Source: an uncultured Algibacter sp. (GTDB lineage: Bacteria; Bacteroidota; Bacteroidia; Flavobacteriales; Flavobacteriaceae). Taken from it: 64,000 nt of DNA. Location: contig NZ_CANKXG010000003.1 in assembly GCF_947487575.1 (NCBI RefSeq), positions 124,001 through 188,000 of the forward strand, written 5' to 3'. The stretch's first letter is position 1. Each line of letters begins with the position of its first letter. Position numbers and translations under genes: made by a program. Shown here one piece after another: positions 20,147 through 30,241 of the stretch. The notes beneath the pieces were generated by a model. The model was not told the origin of the DNA and did not search any database. It saw only the letters and a program-made list of their open reading frames with translations.

Positions 20147-23100
20147 CTAATTAGTATATGAAATTTTTAGTTCTTTTATTGACGGTGTCCGTATAGCACC
20201 TACAATAAACAATCTACATTTTCTAGATTGAACAGAATCAAATTGATGAATTTTGTTCTCGCCGCAAGAAGTTCCTTTTACAATATCTTTCCAAGCACCG
20301 TAATCCCAATATTGTAATTTATAAGAAGTAATATTGTTCTCAAATTCATCTACAATGATTTGATTAAACGTTTGTGGTTTTATCCATTCTACTTCTAAAT
20401 ATTGATTTTTAGTTTCAGTAGCCAACCAACGGGTTTCCTCATCTTCATCATTTACTCTGAACGCTTCAAAAACAGGTAATTTTTCTGTTTTAATAAACAT
20501 AGAAGAAGCATTCATTCTACCTAAAGTTGCTAGGTTTTGCGACTCCACTATCGGATCAGGTAAAGATACTTCGGGTAATTCTTCTACATGGAAATCATAA
20601 ATTCCTGAGACGACATTATAAATAATATAGTTTCCTACGGTCTTATTTTTCTCAGTCCCTACAAAGGTGATACTTTCAGATTCATCAGCTAAAACACCAC
20701 TTTCTTGTACACTCTTTTTACTCGTAGCCGGCAAATACACTTTTGCAGTAGTATTTACAGGTACTTCAATATGAAATGCTGCCCCTTTATCTTCTTTTTT
20801 CCAGTTCACAATAACATTTCCATACATGGACTGATATTCTGTGTTTGCAAAAGTTAAATTGCCTACGGGAGCAGGTTTAATCATCATGTTTTGCATTCCT
20901 AATTGTTCTGAGTTTGGACGAATACCTCCAAAACCTTTGATAAAATACCCACCAATACCTGTATAACACGTATGTATTTGACTATTACCAATGGCAGACC
21001 AACGTTCTGGCCAAACGGTTTTTCCTTGCTCTAAAAAATAGCCATAGCTTGGGTGATGTTTATCTTGTAATAGCTCATAAATTAAATCCATACGCTCTCC
21101 GTATTCTGTAAAATATCGAGTATAAAGGGCTTGCCCTGAACTTCCTGTATCGTAATAAGGGAATTTATAGAGTACATTATCTTCCAGAACAGCTTCTACT
21201 TTTTCTTTTTCTGATGCTGGTGTTACTCCTGCCAATAAAGCAAATGCTTGATCTACCTGTTGCCCTTTTACATACTTTCCGGTCTCCGGATTGTATGATA
21301 GTTTGTGAGTCGCTTCTCTCTGTACTTTTAACCTATCTGCATATTTTTTTGCATCTTCATTCTTACCTAAAACTTTTGCAATTTTTTCTGCATTATCTAA
21401 CATAAAGGCATAAACACAATTATTAAAATGAATAGCTTCTGCCGAATTAAAACTACTCCAAAAATTACCTCTTGGTGTACACCAATCACCTAAACCAGGA
21501 AATTCTCTTGCGCCTTGTTTTCCAGCTTTTAGAGCACCTCCTGTTTTGTAATTTGAGTTATTAAACAACCATTGCATCCATTTTTGCATAGACTCATAAT
21601 TGTCTTCTAATACTTTTTTATCGCCTAACATTCTATAGGTTTCCCATACGGTTAATGGACTATTGGCTTTCCACATTAAAAACGGGCGATCTTGCTCATT
21701 TATAACACCCCTTATTTGACCATCAGTTACCTGAGCGTCTCGGGTGTATTGTAGATATTGATCCATATAGGCGCCACTCTCAAAATTTGGTAACGCATCT
21801 CCATACATTGCGGCTACTGTAACTTCTCCCCAACCACGGCGTTCACGATGCGGACAGTCCACCAAAATACCGTCCATGGTATTAGCCAAATACGTATTTA
21901 AATTGATTTGGTAAATTTGATTAAGCTGCTCATTTGAGGATGCAAATTTGCTAATTTGTTTACGATTGTTAGTAATAACGTAACCTTTAACATCTTCTAA
22001 TTTAGGCGCATAATTTAAACCATAAACGGTAATCCACCTGCCACCAGCAACATTAAATCGATTTTGGAACTTTCCTTTTCCAGACTTCCCAAAAATATAT
22101 TTACTCTTTTGGTTCCAGTTCATTACCTCCTCCGTTTGATCACTAATTTCAAACGTAATAGAATCGCCTTCTACACCATTATACAAATCCATTTCAAAGA
22201 AACCGGTGTAGTTTTCACCCATATCAATGCGGTAAGAGCCACTATCGTTTTTCTTAATGGCAATAGCTTTTAATTCTTTAAACTTTACTTGCGGTTCAAC
22301 TATTTGTGCGCTCAACTGCGCAGTAATTGGAGTGTAAAGTGCACGAGACCCTTTACCCTTATCACCAAAGATACGTATGTTATTGCCTTTGGGTATTTTT
22401 GCATTCAGGGCATTATAATCATAAACACTGGCGTTTATCCAATTATTGTCATCATATTCTGCGCTATTCCAATCGGGTTCTGCCTTTCTGGCGTCAATTG
22501 TTTCTCCTCCAAAATGTAACACATCCCAATCACCATAATATTCACTATAGCTTTTTTTAGTTTTCCAAGTCGTATCAGATTTTAGGGTTATTTGCTCTCC
22601 TCCAGCTATAATTTCTGCTTGAGCCTTAAACACAAAAGGAATCTTTCTATATTCTTTAATTCGTCTCCATCTAGACCAACCCGCAGCATGCCAAATAGCA
22701 ATGACATTATTCCCTTTTTTTAGTTTATCTGAAATGTCATAAGTTAAATAAGGAATTCTTTTTTTCATATATGAAGACACAGGATTCATCACATTTTCAG
22801 TAACCTTTTCTCCATTTACATACAATTCGTGATACCCAAATGAGCCAACAAATACGAATGCTGATGAAGCTTCTTCCTTTAATTCAAAATTCTTTCGATA
22901 CCAGTTATGATCGATTTTTTTCTGGTCTTCTTTCAAAATCCAATCGCCTTTCCAATCGGATTGTTTTAATAGTCCCATGGAAAAACTTGAAGCTTCACTC
23001 CAATCTGAAATGTTACCATCTTTATCCCAAACTTTAACTTTCCAGTAGTATTGTTTAGCAGATTCTAGTGTATTGCCTTGATAGGTATTGTTAACAGATT

Positions 23101-23380
23101 GATTGGTTTCAATTTTTCCTGAATTCCATACATCACCTTTATTGTTACTTAAAACATCTAAACTACTTGCTACTAAAATTTGATACGCTGTTTGTTTTTG
23201 TCCTCTCTCTTGATGATTCCCTTCTAACTTCCAACTTAATCGTGGACTTGTATTATCTATACCTAAAGGATTTATTCGGTATTCGCAACGCAAATCTAAA
23301 AGGGTTACAGAAGATTCACGGCAACTCAGTACGCATAGCGATAATATCAAACATAACGGGATTAATAATCTGTTTTTCAT
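20147..23380 (-). CDS. GH78 alpha-L-rhamnosidase lipoprotein with C-terminal discoidin-like domain
   Basis: The lipobox is LSLCVLSC. Domains in order are an Fn3-like rhamnosidase domain (LRCEYRINPLGIDNTSPRLS to VYYWKVKVW-like strand), a Bac_rhamnosid_N sheet (FVFVGSFGYHELYVNGEKV), a concanavalin-like domain, and the catalytic barrel. The acid loop is DCPHRERRGWGEVTVAAMYG with Glu513. The last 110 residues form an F5/8-C (discoidin/CBM32-like) domain: RWLATETKNQYLEVEWIKP and SYKLQYWDYGAWK. It is a close paralogue of the gene at 25832, and the GH59 gene lies between them. An acidic residue replaces the canonical Asp, as in many PUL-encoded GH78 proteins. A 94-bp gap separates it from the CBM9-like gene. 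Confidence 0.93.
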   Translation of the reverse strand: MKNRLLIPLCLILSLCVLSCRESSVTLLDLRCEYRINPLGIDNTSPRLSWKLEGNHQERGQKQTAYQILVASSLDVLSNNKGDVWNSGKIETNQSVNNTYQGNTLESAKQYYWKVKVWDKDGNISDWSEASSFSMGLLKQSDWKGDWILKEDQKKIDHNWYRKNFELKEEASSAFVFVGSFGYHELYVNGEKVTENVMNPVSSYMKKRIPYLTYDISDKLKKGNNVIAIWHAAGWSRWRRIKEYRKIPFVFKAQAEIIAGGEQITLKSDTTWKTKKSYSEYYGDWDVLHFGGETIDARKAEPDWNSAEYDDNNWINASVYDYNALNAKIPKGNNIRIFGDKGKGSRALYTPITAQLSAQIVEPQVKFKELKAIAIKKNDSGSYRIDMGENYTGFFEMDLYNGVEGDSITFEISDQTEEVMNWNQKSKYIFGKSGKGKFQNRFNVAGGRWITVYGLNYAPKLEDVKGYVITNNRKQISKFASSNEQLNQIYQINLNTYLANTMDGILVDCPHRERRGWGEVTVAAMYGDALPNFESGAYMDQYLQYTRDAQVTDGQIRGVINEQDRPFLMWKANSPLTVWETYRMLGDKKVLEDNYESMQKWMQWLFNNSNYKTGGALKAGKQGAREFPGLGDWCTPRGNFWSSFNSAEAIHFNNCVYAFMLDNAEKIAKVLGKNEDAKKYADRLKVQREATHKLSYNPETGKYVKGQQVDQAFALLAGVTPASEKEKVEAVLEDNVLYKFPYYDTGSSGQALYTRYFTEYGERMDLIYELLQDKHHPSYGYFLEQGKTVWPERWSAIGNSQIHTCYTGIGGYFIKGFGGIRPNSEQLGMQNMMIKPAPVGNLTFANTEYQSMYGNVIVNWKKEDKGAAFHIEVPVNTTAKVYLPATSKKSVQESGVLADESESITFVGTEKNKTVGNYIIYNVVSGIYDFHVEELPEVSLPDPIVESQNLATLGRMNASSMFIKTEKLPVFEAFRVNDEDEETRWLATETKNQYLEVEWIKPQTFNQIIVDEFENNITSYKLQYWDYGAWKDIVKGTSCGENKIHQFDSVQSRKCRLFIVGAIRTPSIKELKISYTN

Positions 23381-23444
23381 TTTTTCAGTACCAAACTTGA
23401 GTTACAATTAAGTTTTTTAAACCTCTTTTAAATTATACTAATTA

Positions 23445-25775
23445 CTAGTGAGTAATTTCTAAATCATCAAATAAATTTTCATCATAAGAACTAGCCAACA
23501 TAACATATCCTGAGGTTTTCTGATGAGACATACTTAACACAGATACCTCATCTATAAAGGCTTCTATTTCATTATCTTGAAAAGTAAGTTTAAGGGTGTG
23601 CCACTTATTACCATCAAAATCAGGAATAACACCCTTTTTTAGAACCTCTTTATCAAACATCAACTTCCAATCACCATTTTTCGCTACTTGAAAACGATAA
23701 CCTTTTAGGTAGCTTCCTTTTACATGCCCTCCTAGTTCCACATTCCCACCTTCAATAAACACATTGACACTACAGGTATAATTTTTCCATTTTACATCGC
23801 CTACTAATGTATTTGGTTTTACATTTGAAAGTCTGTAAACTCTCATCCAGTCGTACCCCTGCTCTGGGATAATTTGTTTCAAACATTGTGATCCATCTTC
23901 CTTTAGAGCTATTTCAAAACTTCCAGTTTGATCTGAATGGTACTTAGGCAAGTCTCCCACTTTTCTATCTTCATAATCTTCCTTATAGGGAAATGGAAAT
24001 GGGCTCTCTTCAGGGATTTTATAAGCTCCTTTTTTCTGTCCAGATGTAGTTGTTAAAGAGTATATACATTGAGGGTCTAGTGAAATTCGAATCACTCCGT
24101 CTTTTGGGGTTATACTTTCTTGTTGTACAAACTGTTCTTTTTCGTTAGATTTCCAAACGTTAATTGTACCTGTAGAAAGTCCTTCTCCAATTTTAACTTC
24201 AATTTCTTCTTGCTTTTCAGTGCAAATAATCATACTCCATTCAGAGCCATCCTTTTCTTTTAAAGTAACACAACTTCCTTTATACGTTGTGCCTTCAAAA
24301 AGACCACACGCACTGTTTAAGTACTGCCAATTAAGAGGCTCCGTAAACTGTGTAGTATGCGCAGTTGCCCAAATAGTTGGCCATACTTCATAATAACCAC
24401 TCCATGGACTATTTGCTTTCATAGCCCCAGCTTTATCCCAAGTTACCGATTCATAAATGGAACCTATAGGCGCCCATATTAAAGTTTTAGTTATCCTATC
24501 ACGGATATAAAATTTGTTGTAAACACGAGCCAAATTTAACGCTCCTGCGCCTCCCCATTCCTTTCCTGTCCAACTCCAATCTTCACTAGCCCATAAAGGT
24601 TTACCGCTATTCTTAGCTTTTTCGGTTGTAGGGCGGCCGCGACCATCTACCATATTTTCATTAAACTCACGCCCCGTAACATAATGGTAACCTACGGCCT
24701 CCATAATGCTATCTAAAGATTTATTTTTTTCAAACTCATCAAAAATCTTCCAGTCTCCACTATTATCATCGGGACCTTGAATTTTTACATTTTCATACCC
24801 TCTAGCATCCAATAATGGACGCACGTGGTTTATTAGCCAATCGGGACTTGTATAATTTTCATTCTCTGCAGCGGCCACCCAATCAATATCCATTCCCCAT
24901 TGTTTTTTAGCTACATCAAGGAAAGAAACAAAATACTCTGCAGATTCCTCTGTGAAAATATCCGGTTTTAAGTATCCAGGAAAACTCCATGGTAGGTATT
25001 CCAAAATAACCTCAGAATTTCTATTACGTGCCTCTTTCATTAACCAAAATTCATAGCCTCTAGACACTGGATTCTTTAATTCTTCTCGTGTAATAGCGTG
25101 TGATGGTTCCGAACCACAGGTTGAGTTCTCACCACCACCCATTTCTACTTTTAAATGCTGAAAACCAGCACCAAATTTGGGTTTAAACAAGAAATCTAAT
25201 ATCTGACTTCTAATTGGGTCTTCATAATCGTATAATAAATCAGTTGAAGCACCTGCGCTTACTCCTCCAATACCTTCAAATGTACGCCCATTATCATGTC
25301 CATTTAATGCAATTTGTACAACTCCATTAGTATTAGGAAATACATAAGGTTTAAATGCAGTTTCTGGGTTTTCTATATCTCCCATTTCAAACCATGAAGG
25401 TTCACTATGTGATACGCCTCGGTTATTTCCCCAAACCGTTACTTTCCAATACACACGCTGACCTGACTTTAAAGGTTCTCCTAAATATTCAAAAGGTCCT
25501 GTTTCGGAAATACTTGTTGGCCCTGTATCCCAAAGGTCTGGATATTTAAGTTTTTCTATAGATGTAGCCATCATAATACGATAACCACCTTGTTTCGAAC
25601 TTTTTTCATCACCAATGAATGTCCAACTAAAATGCGGTCTTGAATTAATTATACCTACTGGGTTTACTTGAGAGTTACATTTTAAATTCTTTACTTCAAT
25701 AGCATAAATGAATGAACTAAAAAATAATGAATAAATTAAAATAATACTAGTGTATCTCTTTTGCCATGTTTTCAT
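23445..25775 (-). CDS. GH59 beta-galactosidase (galactocerebrosidase family) with a GH78-type N-terminal domain
   Basis: After a signal peptide, residues of about 26-135 form the Fn3-like domain normally found at the N-terminus of GH78 rhamnosidases (NLKCNSQVNPVGIINSRPHF, then VYWKVTVWGNN). The rest matches galactocerebrosidase (GALC, GH59) along its length: LNGHDNGRTFEGIGGVSAG, RSQILDFLFKPKFGAGFQHL, EILxYLPWSFPGYL-like strands, PLWASEDWSW and AHTTQFTEP. The GH-A acid/base Asn-Glu pair fits N305-E306 (ENENY) and the nucleophile fits E398 (ASED). The C-terminal 150 residues form a LamG-like lectin domain, as in GALC. It should release beta-linked galactose. It has no lipobox or T9SS signal. 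It is flanked by two GH78 paralogues in the same putative operon. Confidence 0.9.
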   Translation of the reverse strand: MKTWQKRYTSIILIYSLFFSSFIYAIEVKNLKCNSQVNPVGIINSRPHFSWTFIGDEKSSKQGGYRIMMATSIEKLKYPDLWDTGPTSISETGPFEYLGEPLKSGQRVYWKVTVWGNNRGVSHSEPSWFEMGDIENPETAFKPYVFPNTNGVVQIALNGHDNGRTFEGIGGVSAGASTDLLYDYEDPIRSQILDFLFKPKFGAGFQHLKVEMGGGENSTCGSEPSHAITREELKNPVSRGYEFWLMKEARNRNSEVILEYLPWSFPGYLKPDIFTEESAEYFVSFLDVAKKQWGMDIDWVAAAENENYTSPDWLINHVRPLLDARGYENVKIQGPDDNSGDWKIFDEFEKNKSLDSIMEAVGYHYVTGREFNENMVDGRGRPTTEKAKNSGKPLWASEDWSWTGKEWGGAGALNLARVYNKFYIRDRITKTLIWAPIGSIYESVTWDKAGAMKANSPWSGYYEVWPTIWATAHTTQFTEPLNWQYLNSACGLFEGTTYKGSCVTLKEKDGSEWSMIICTEKQEEIEVKIGEGLSTGTINVWKSNEKEQFVQQESITPKDGVIRISLDPQCIYSLTTTSGQKKGAYKIPEESPFPFPYKEDYEDRKVGDLPKYHSDQTGSFEIALKEDGSQCLKQIIPEQGYDWMRVYRLSNVKPNTLVGDVKWKNYTCSVNVFIEGGNVELGGHVKGSYLKGYRFQVAKNGDWKLMFDKEVLKKGVIPDFDGNKWHTLKLTFQDNEIEAFIDEVSVLSMSHQKTSGYVMLASSYDENLFDDLEITH

Positions 25776-25831
25776 ATTTCTATTCTTTTATTTTAACTCT
25801 TAATATATTAATAAATTTATATTTATAAACT

Positions 25832-28800
25832 CTACTTATGGTAAATCTTGAATTCTGAAATTGCTGGATTGCTCTTAGACTGATGCACTAAGACTCTGCA
25901 TTTTGATGCTGTTACCGTTTCAAAATCATGGCTATTATTATTACCACAACTTTTACCATCGGCTACATCATACCATTTGTCTTCATAAAAATACTGAATT
26001 TTATAGCTTGAAATATTTGCGTTGTATTCATCAATTACAACTTGATTAAACGTTTGTGGTTTAAACCATTCAATTTCTAACCATTCATTTGAGTTAGAAT
26101 TAGCTTTCCAGTGGGTTTCATTATTTTCATCATTCGCCCTAAAAGCTTCAAAAACAGGTAGTTTTTCGGATTGAATGGTCATTGAAGAGGCATTCATTCG
26201 TCCTATTAAAGCTAAATTATCTGGTTTATTAATTGGTTCAGGATAATTTACTTTAGGCAATTCATTTACTTTAAAAGTATAAGTACCAGAACCCACTTCG
26301 TAGATGACATAGTTACCTACAGCACCACTTTTTTCTGTGCCGATATATTTGATACTTTCTACATTTTCAGCAATAGTTTCACTTTCAAAAACAGCATTAC
26401 TTTCGTTTGCAGGAATGTATATTTTTGCGGATGTATTTACAGGAACTTCAATATGAAATGTTGCACTTTCATTTTCTTTTTTCCAATTTACTGTTATGTT
26501 ACCATACATAGATTGGTAGCTTGTATTGGCATAGGTTAAATCGCCAACGGGAGAAGGTTTTATAATAAAATGTTGCATACCTAACCTTTCAGAATCTGGA
26601 CGAATACCAGCAAATCCTTTAATAAAATAGCCTCCAATACCCGTATAACAAGTATGAATTTGACTGTTTCCAATGGCAGACCAACGCTCTGGCCATACGG
26701 TTTTACCTTGTTCTATAAAATACCCATAACTAGGGTGACGCTTGTCTTTTAAGAGTTCGTAGATTAAATCCATACGCTCTCCATATTCCGTAAAATAACG
26801 TGTATATAAAGCCTGTCCTGAACTTCCTGTATCGTAATACGGAAATTTATATAGTACTTGGTCTACTAAGTTATTGTACGCTTTTTGTTTTTCAGCTTCT
26901 GGCGTAACACCTGTTAACAAAGCAAAGGCTTGATTAACTTGATGCCCTTTGCCATACTTTCCTGTATTGGCATCGTAACTGTTATTATGTGTGGCTTTTC
27001 GTTGGACGTCTAAGCGTTTTTTAAAAACCTCAGCATCATCCGTTTTGTTTAAAGTCTTTGCAATATTGAGGGCGTTTTCTAACATAAACGCATATACACA
27101 GTTGTTAAAATGTGCCGATTCTGGCGAATTACTTGATGTCCAGAAATTACCTCTAGGTGTACACCAATCTCCCAAACCAGGAAATTCTAAAGAACCTCGT
27201 GTACCAATTTTTAGAGCGCCTCCCGTTTCGTAATCCGAATGCTCGTATAACCAATGCATCCACTTTTGTAATGTTGGATAATGGTTTTCTAACAATTTTT
27301 TATCGCCTAACATTCTGTAGGTTTCCCAAATGGTAATTGGGCTGTTTGCCATCCACATTAAAAACTCAAAATCATCACCATTGATTACCGCTCTCATTTT
27401 ACCATCTTCGGCCTGTGCGTCTTGCATAAATTGCGCGTACTGTGTCATATACGCCCCACTTTCAAAATTTGGCAGTGCATCGCCATACATAGCCGCTACG
27501 GTAACCTCTCCCCAACCACGACGTTCACGATGTGGACAATCGACTAAGATACCATCAATAGTATTGGCAATGTATGTATTTAAATTAACTTGATAGATTT
27601 TGTTCAGCAGTTCACTAGAACTTTCAAACTTGCTAATTTGCTTTCTATCGTTAGTAATTACATAGCCCTTAATGTCTTTTAATTCTGGTTTGTAATTGAT
27701 ACCGTCAATCGTTATCCAACGCCCTCCTGCTAGATTAAAACGGTTTGTAAAATGTCCTGTTCCTGTGCTATCAAAAACATACTTACTACGTTGGTCCCAA
27801 GATGATTTTACTACCTCACGATCCGCTATTTTAAAAGTAATAGTATCGCCTTCTTTTCCATTAAATAAATTCATTTCAAAAAAACCGGTGTAATTTTCAC
27901 CCATATCCACCACATAGTTTCCTGTTTTATCTTTTTGAACACCAATTGGTTTTATTTCTTTATACTTCACTTGTGGCTCCACCATTTGAGCACTTAACTC
28001 TGCTGTGATTTTACTTGTTGGTGGATTTTCATCTGTACTGGGAACAACAATAGCTCCTTTAGGACCAAGATTTACATTGGAGATACCAACTTCCGTTGCC
28101 TCATTATTATTAAAAACAACGGCATTATCCCAGTCACTGTCATCATAAGCAGTAGTATTCCAATCGTCTTCTCGTAAACGCTCGTCTATAATTTCTCCGC
28201 CAAAATCTTTAATATCCCAGCGCCCAACATAAGCGCTATAGCTCTTTTTACACTTCCAAGAAGCATCTGTATTTATTAATAAGTTACTATTACTTAACTT
28301 AATATCTGCTTGTGCTTTAAACACAAACGGGGCATCGTAATAATCTTTGATCCTTCCCCAGCGTGACCATCCTGCTGCGTGCCAAACACCAATAACATTA
28401 TCTCCTTTTTTAAGATGTTCTTTAATATCATAAGTTAAGTACGGTAATCGCTTTTTTACAAAAGAATACACAGGATTCATTACCGCATTGCTCACTTTTT
28501 GTCCATTTACATAAACTTCATGATACCCAAAGGATGCTACATAAATAAAAGCGGACTGTGGATTTTCTTCTAATGAAATATTTTTTCTATACCAATTGTG
28601 GTCTTTTTTATTCTGACCTTTTTTGTAAATCCATTCGCCTTTCCAATCTTCTTTTTTTAATAAACCCATTGAAAAGTGTCCAATTTCGCTCCAATTTGAA
28701 ACATTTCCTGAAACATCCCAAGCTTTTACTTTCCAAAAATATTGTTGCGCTGATGCCAAATTTTTACCTTCGTACTTTACATTTACAGATTGATTGGATT

Positions 28801-29101
28801 CAATTTTTCCAGAATCCCAAACATCTCCAACATTACCTTCTAAATTCTTTATAGAACTTGCTACCAAAATTTGGTAAGCCGTTTGTTTTTGACCTCTGGT
28901 TTGACTGTTATCAAAAAGATTCCAACTTAACCTTGGGGCAGTATTATCTATACCCAAGGGGTTTGTGCGGTATTCTGATTTTAAATCTGTTAACTCTATA
29001 GTTGACGATGAATCGCAACCTGAAAAACTAATAAGTAAGACTATTGCAAAAAAAGAAAAAATATACTTTATATATGCGGTTCTGCTTAGTTGCATTTTCA
29101 T
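25832..29101 (-). CDS. GH78 alpha-L-rhamnosidase lipoprotein with C-terminal discoidin-like domain
   Basis: This is the first gene of the long minus-strand rhamnosidase block. It has two in-frame ATGs (29101, 29095) and a lipobox VLLISFSGC. Domain order equals that of the 20147 paralogue: Fn3-like domain (SEYRTNPLGIDNTAPRLSW), Bac_rhamnosid_N sheet (IYVASFGYHEVYVNGQKV), concanavalin-like domain, barrel with DCPHRERRGWGEVTVAAMYG (Glu526), and a discoidin-like tail (KANSNSNEWLEIEWFKPQ). Long stretches of the barrel are identical between the two paralogues, so duplication looks fairly recent. The upstream 210 bp are shared with the divergent AraC-type regulator and contain an operator-like direct repeat at 29190. 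Confidence 0.94.
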   Translation of the reverse strand: MKMQLSRTAYIKYIFSFFAIVLLISFSGCDSSSTIELTDLKSEYRTNPLGIDNTAPRLSWNLFDNSQTRGQKQTAYQILVASSIKNLEGNVGDVWDSGKIESNQSVNVKYEGKNLASAQQYFWKVKAWDVSGNVSNWSEIGHFSMGLLKKEDWKGEWIYKKGQNKKDHNWYRKNISLEENPQSAFIYVASFGYHEVYVNGQKVSNAVMNPVYSFVKKRLPYLTYDIKEHLKKGDNVIGVWHAAGWSRWGRIKDYYDAPFVFKAQADIKLSNSNLLINTDASWKCKKSYSAYVGRWDIKDFGGEIIDERLREDDWNTTAYDDSDWDNAVVFNNNEATEVGISNVNLGPKGAIVVPSTDENPPTSKITAELSAQMVEPQVKYKEIKPIGVQKDKTGNYVVDMGENYTGFFEMNLFNGKEGDTITFKIADREVVKSSWDQRSKYVFDSTGTGHFTNRFNLAGGRWITIDGINYKPELKDIKGYVITNDRKQISKFESSSELLNKIYQVNLNTYIANTIDGILVDCPHRERRGWGEVTVAAMYGDALPNFESGAYMTQYAQFMQDAQAEDGKMRAVINGDDFEFLMWMANSPITIWETYRMLGDKKLLENHYPTLQKWMHWLYEHSDYETGGALKIGTRGSLEFPGLGDWCTPRGNFWTSSNSPESAHFNNCVYAFMLENALNIAKTLNKTDDAEVFKKRLDVQRKATHNNSYDANTGKYGKGHQVNQAFALLTGVTPEAEKQKAYNNLVDQVLYKFPYYDTGSSGQALYTRYFTEYGERMDLIYELLKDKRHPSYGYFIEQGKTVWPERWSAIGNSQIHTCYTGIGGYFIKGFAGIRPDSERLGMQHFIIKPSPVGDLTYANTSYQSMYGNITVNWKKENESATFHIEVPVNTSAKIYIPANESNAVFESETIAENVESIKYIGTEKSGAVGNYVIYEVGSGTYTFKVNELPKVNYPEPINKPDNLALIGRMNASSMTIQSEKLPVFEAFRANDENNETHWKANSNSNEWLEIEWFKPQTFNQVVIDEYNANISSYKIQYFYEDKWYDVADGKSCGNNNSHDFETVTASKCRVLVHQSKSNPAISEFKIYHK

Positions 29102-29189
29102 TTTTAAATAGATGTGTTTGTTTTTATGTCAAAAAAATTGAAGTACTTTTTTAAACTCCTTAAATATATTTCTAAAATGTAAATTTATC

Positions 29190-29206
29190 ATCCTGTAATA
29201 TCATGT
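29190..29206 (-). promoter_or_regulatory. Operator-like direct repeat upstream of the GH78-GH59-GH106 block
   Basis: Halves are ATCCTGT (29190-29196) and ATCATGT (29200-29206), 10 bp start to start. It lies 88 bp upstream of the GH78 start at 29101 and about 105 bp upstream of the divergent regulator start. It matches the copies at 32209, 34115, 37731, 39217, 52275 and 59974. Confidence 0.5.
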
Positions 29207-29224
29207 ACCAAATAAAGTAAAAGT

Positions 29225-29254
29225 TTTGTCATAAAAGTTAGTGTGATAAATTTC
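29225..29254 (+). promoter_or_regulatory. Possible Bacteroidetes-type promoter for the AraC regulator
   Basis: TTTG at 29225-29228 and TAAATTTC at 29247-29254 approximate the Bacteroidetes -33 TTTG / -7 TAnnTTTG pattern with an 18-bp gap. It is followed after about 57 bp by the regulator start codon at 29312. The -7 element differs from consensus at its last base, so this is tentative. Confidence 0.3.
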
Positions 29255-29311
29255 GACATTATTAATGCTTATATCAATTAACAATTTGATATATTAGTAG
29301 CACAAAATGAT

Positions 29312-30196
29312 ATGAAAAATACCTATAGAAAATATCTTATTACCTCAAAAAAAGATAAATTATGGGGATTTTATGTGAATAATTTAGGACGAAATGTTAT
29401 AAAAAAATATGAAAATTATCCTTCTATGGATCATCCAGATCAATATATTTTTACTTGGGATAAAGGACGTATTTTAAATGAATTTCATCTAGTATTTATC
29501 ACTAAAGGCGAAGGTGTTTTTGAAAGCAACGCTACTGGAAAAATAAAAGTTTCTGATGGTGATGTGTTTTTATTATTCCCTGATGTTTGGCATCGTTATA
29601 AACCCAAAAAAAGTACAGGTTGGACAGAGCGGTGGGTTGGGTTTTCTGGAGCTATTGCAAATCAGTTTTTATCCAATGGTTTTTTCAACCCAGATGAACC
29701 TATTATTTCAAAATGTAACAAACCTCAAATACTAAATCATTTTAACACACTGTTTAAATTGTTTGACGAAACCACTTATGGATATCAACATTTAGCTTCT
29801 GGCATTTGTATACAGTTAATGGCAGAACTACATAATATAAAAAGTGGGGGTAGCAATTTAGACGATTTAAATTCTATGATATCTCATGCAAAAGGCATTA
29901 TGTATAAAAACATAAATAGTTCTATTAATCTTATTGAGATAGCTTCAAATTTAGGCATTAGTTATTCTAAATTTCGAATAGACTTCAAGAAACAAACAGG
30001 GGTTTCTCCATTACAATATCATTTGCTCTTAAAAATTGAAAAGTCTAAAGAATTATTACTAAACTCTAATAAGTCTCAAAAAGAAATTGCTTTCGAACTC
30101 GGTTTTGAATCTGATGTGTATTACAATAGATTGTTTAAAAGAAAAACTGGATTAGCACCTGGTCAATTTAGAAATATAAGCAAGGACATCTTGTGA
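29312..30196 (+). CDS. AraC-family transcriptional regulator
   Basis: This is the only plus-strand gene. The 294-residue protein has an N-terminal cupin-like sugar-sensing domain (about 45-175; DGDVFLLFPDVWHRYKP is the conserved end of its first half) and a C-terminal HTH_18 domain with two helix-turn-helices. The motif IEIASNLGISYSKFR lies in the first, and QKEIAFELGFESDVYYNRLF followed by FKRKTGLAPGQFR in the second. There is no signal peptide or membrane segment, so it is cytoplasmic. It is divergent from the GH78-led operon and convergent with the 30242 gene. It most likely responds to a released sugar such as rhamnose, or a breakdown product, and controls the rhamnosidase block. The ligand is an inference from context only. 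Confidence 0.93.
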   Translation: MKNTYRKYLITSKKDKLWGFYVNNLGRNVIKKYENYPSMDHPDQYIFTWDKGRILNEFHLVFITKGEGVFESNATGKIKVSDGDVFLLFPDVWHRYKPKKSTGWTERWVGFSGAIANQFLSNGFFNPDEPIISKCNKPQILNHFNTLFKLFDETTYGYQHLASGICIQLMAELHNIKSGGSNLDDLNSMISHAKGIMYKNINSSINLIEIASNLGISYSKFRIDFKKQTGVSPLQYHLLLKIEKSKELLLNSNKSQKEIAFELGFESDVYYNRLFKRKTGLAPGQFRNISKDIL

Positions 30197-30200
30197 TAAA

Positions 30201-30233
30201 AAACAGAGAATCATTTAAAATAATACCCTGTTT
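30201..30233. terminator. Weak convergent hairpin
   Basis: AAACAG (30201-30206) can pair with CTGTTT (30228-30233) between the convergent regulator and the 30242 gene. The stem is only six A/U-rich pairs with a long loop and no clean T-run, so termination here is uncertain. Confidence 0.25.
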
Positions 30234-30241
30234 ATTATTAA

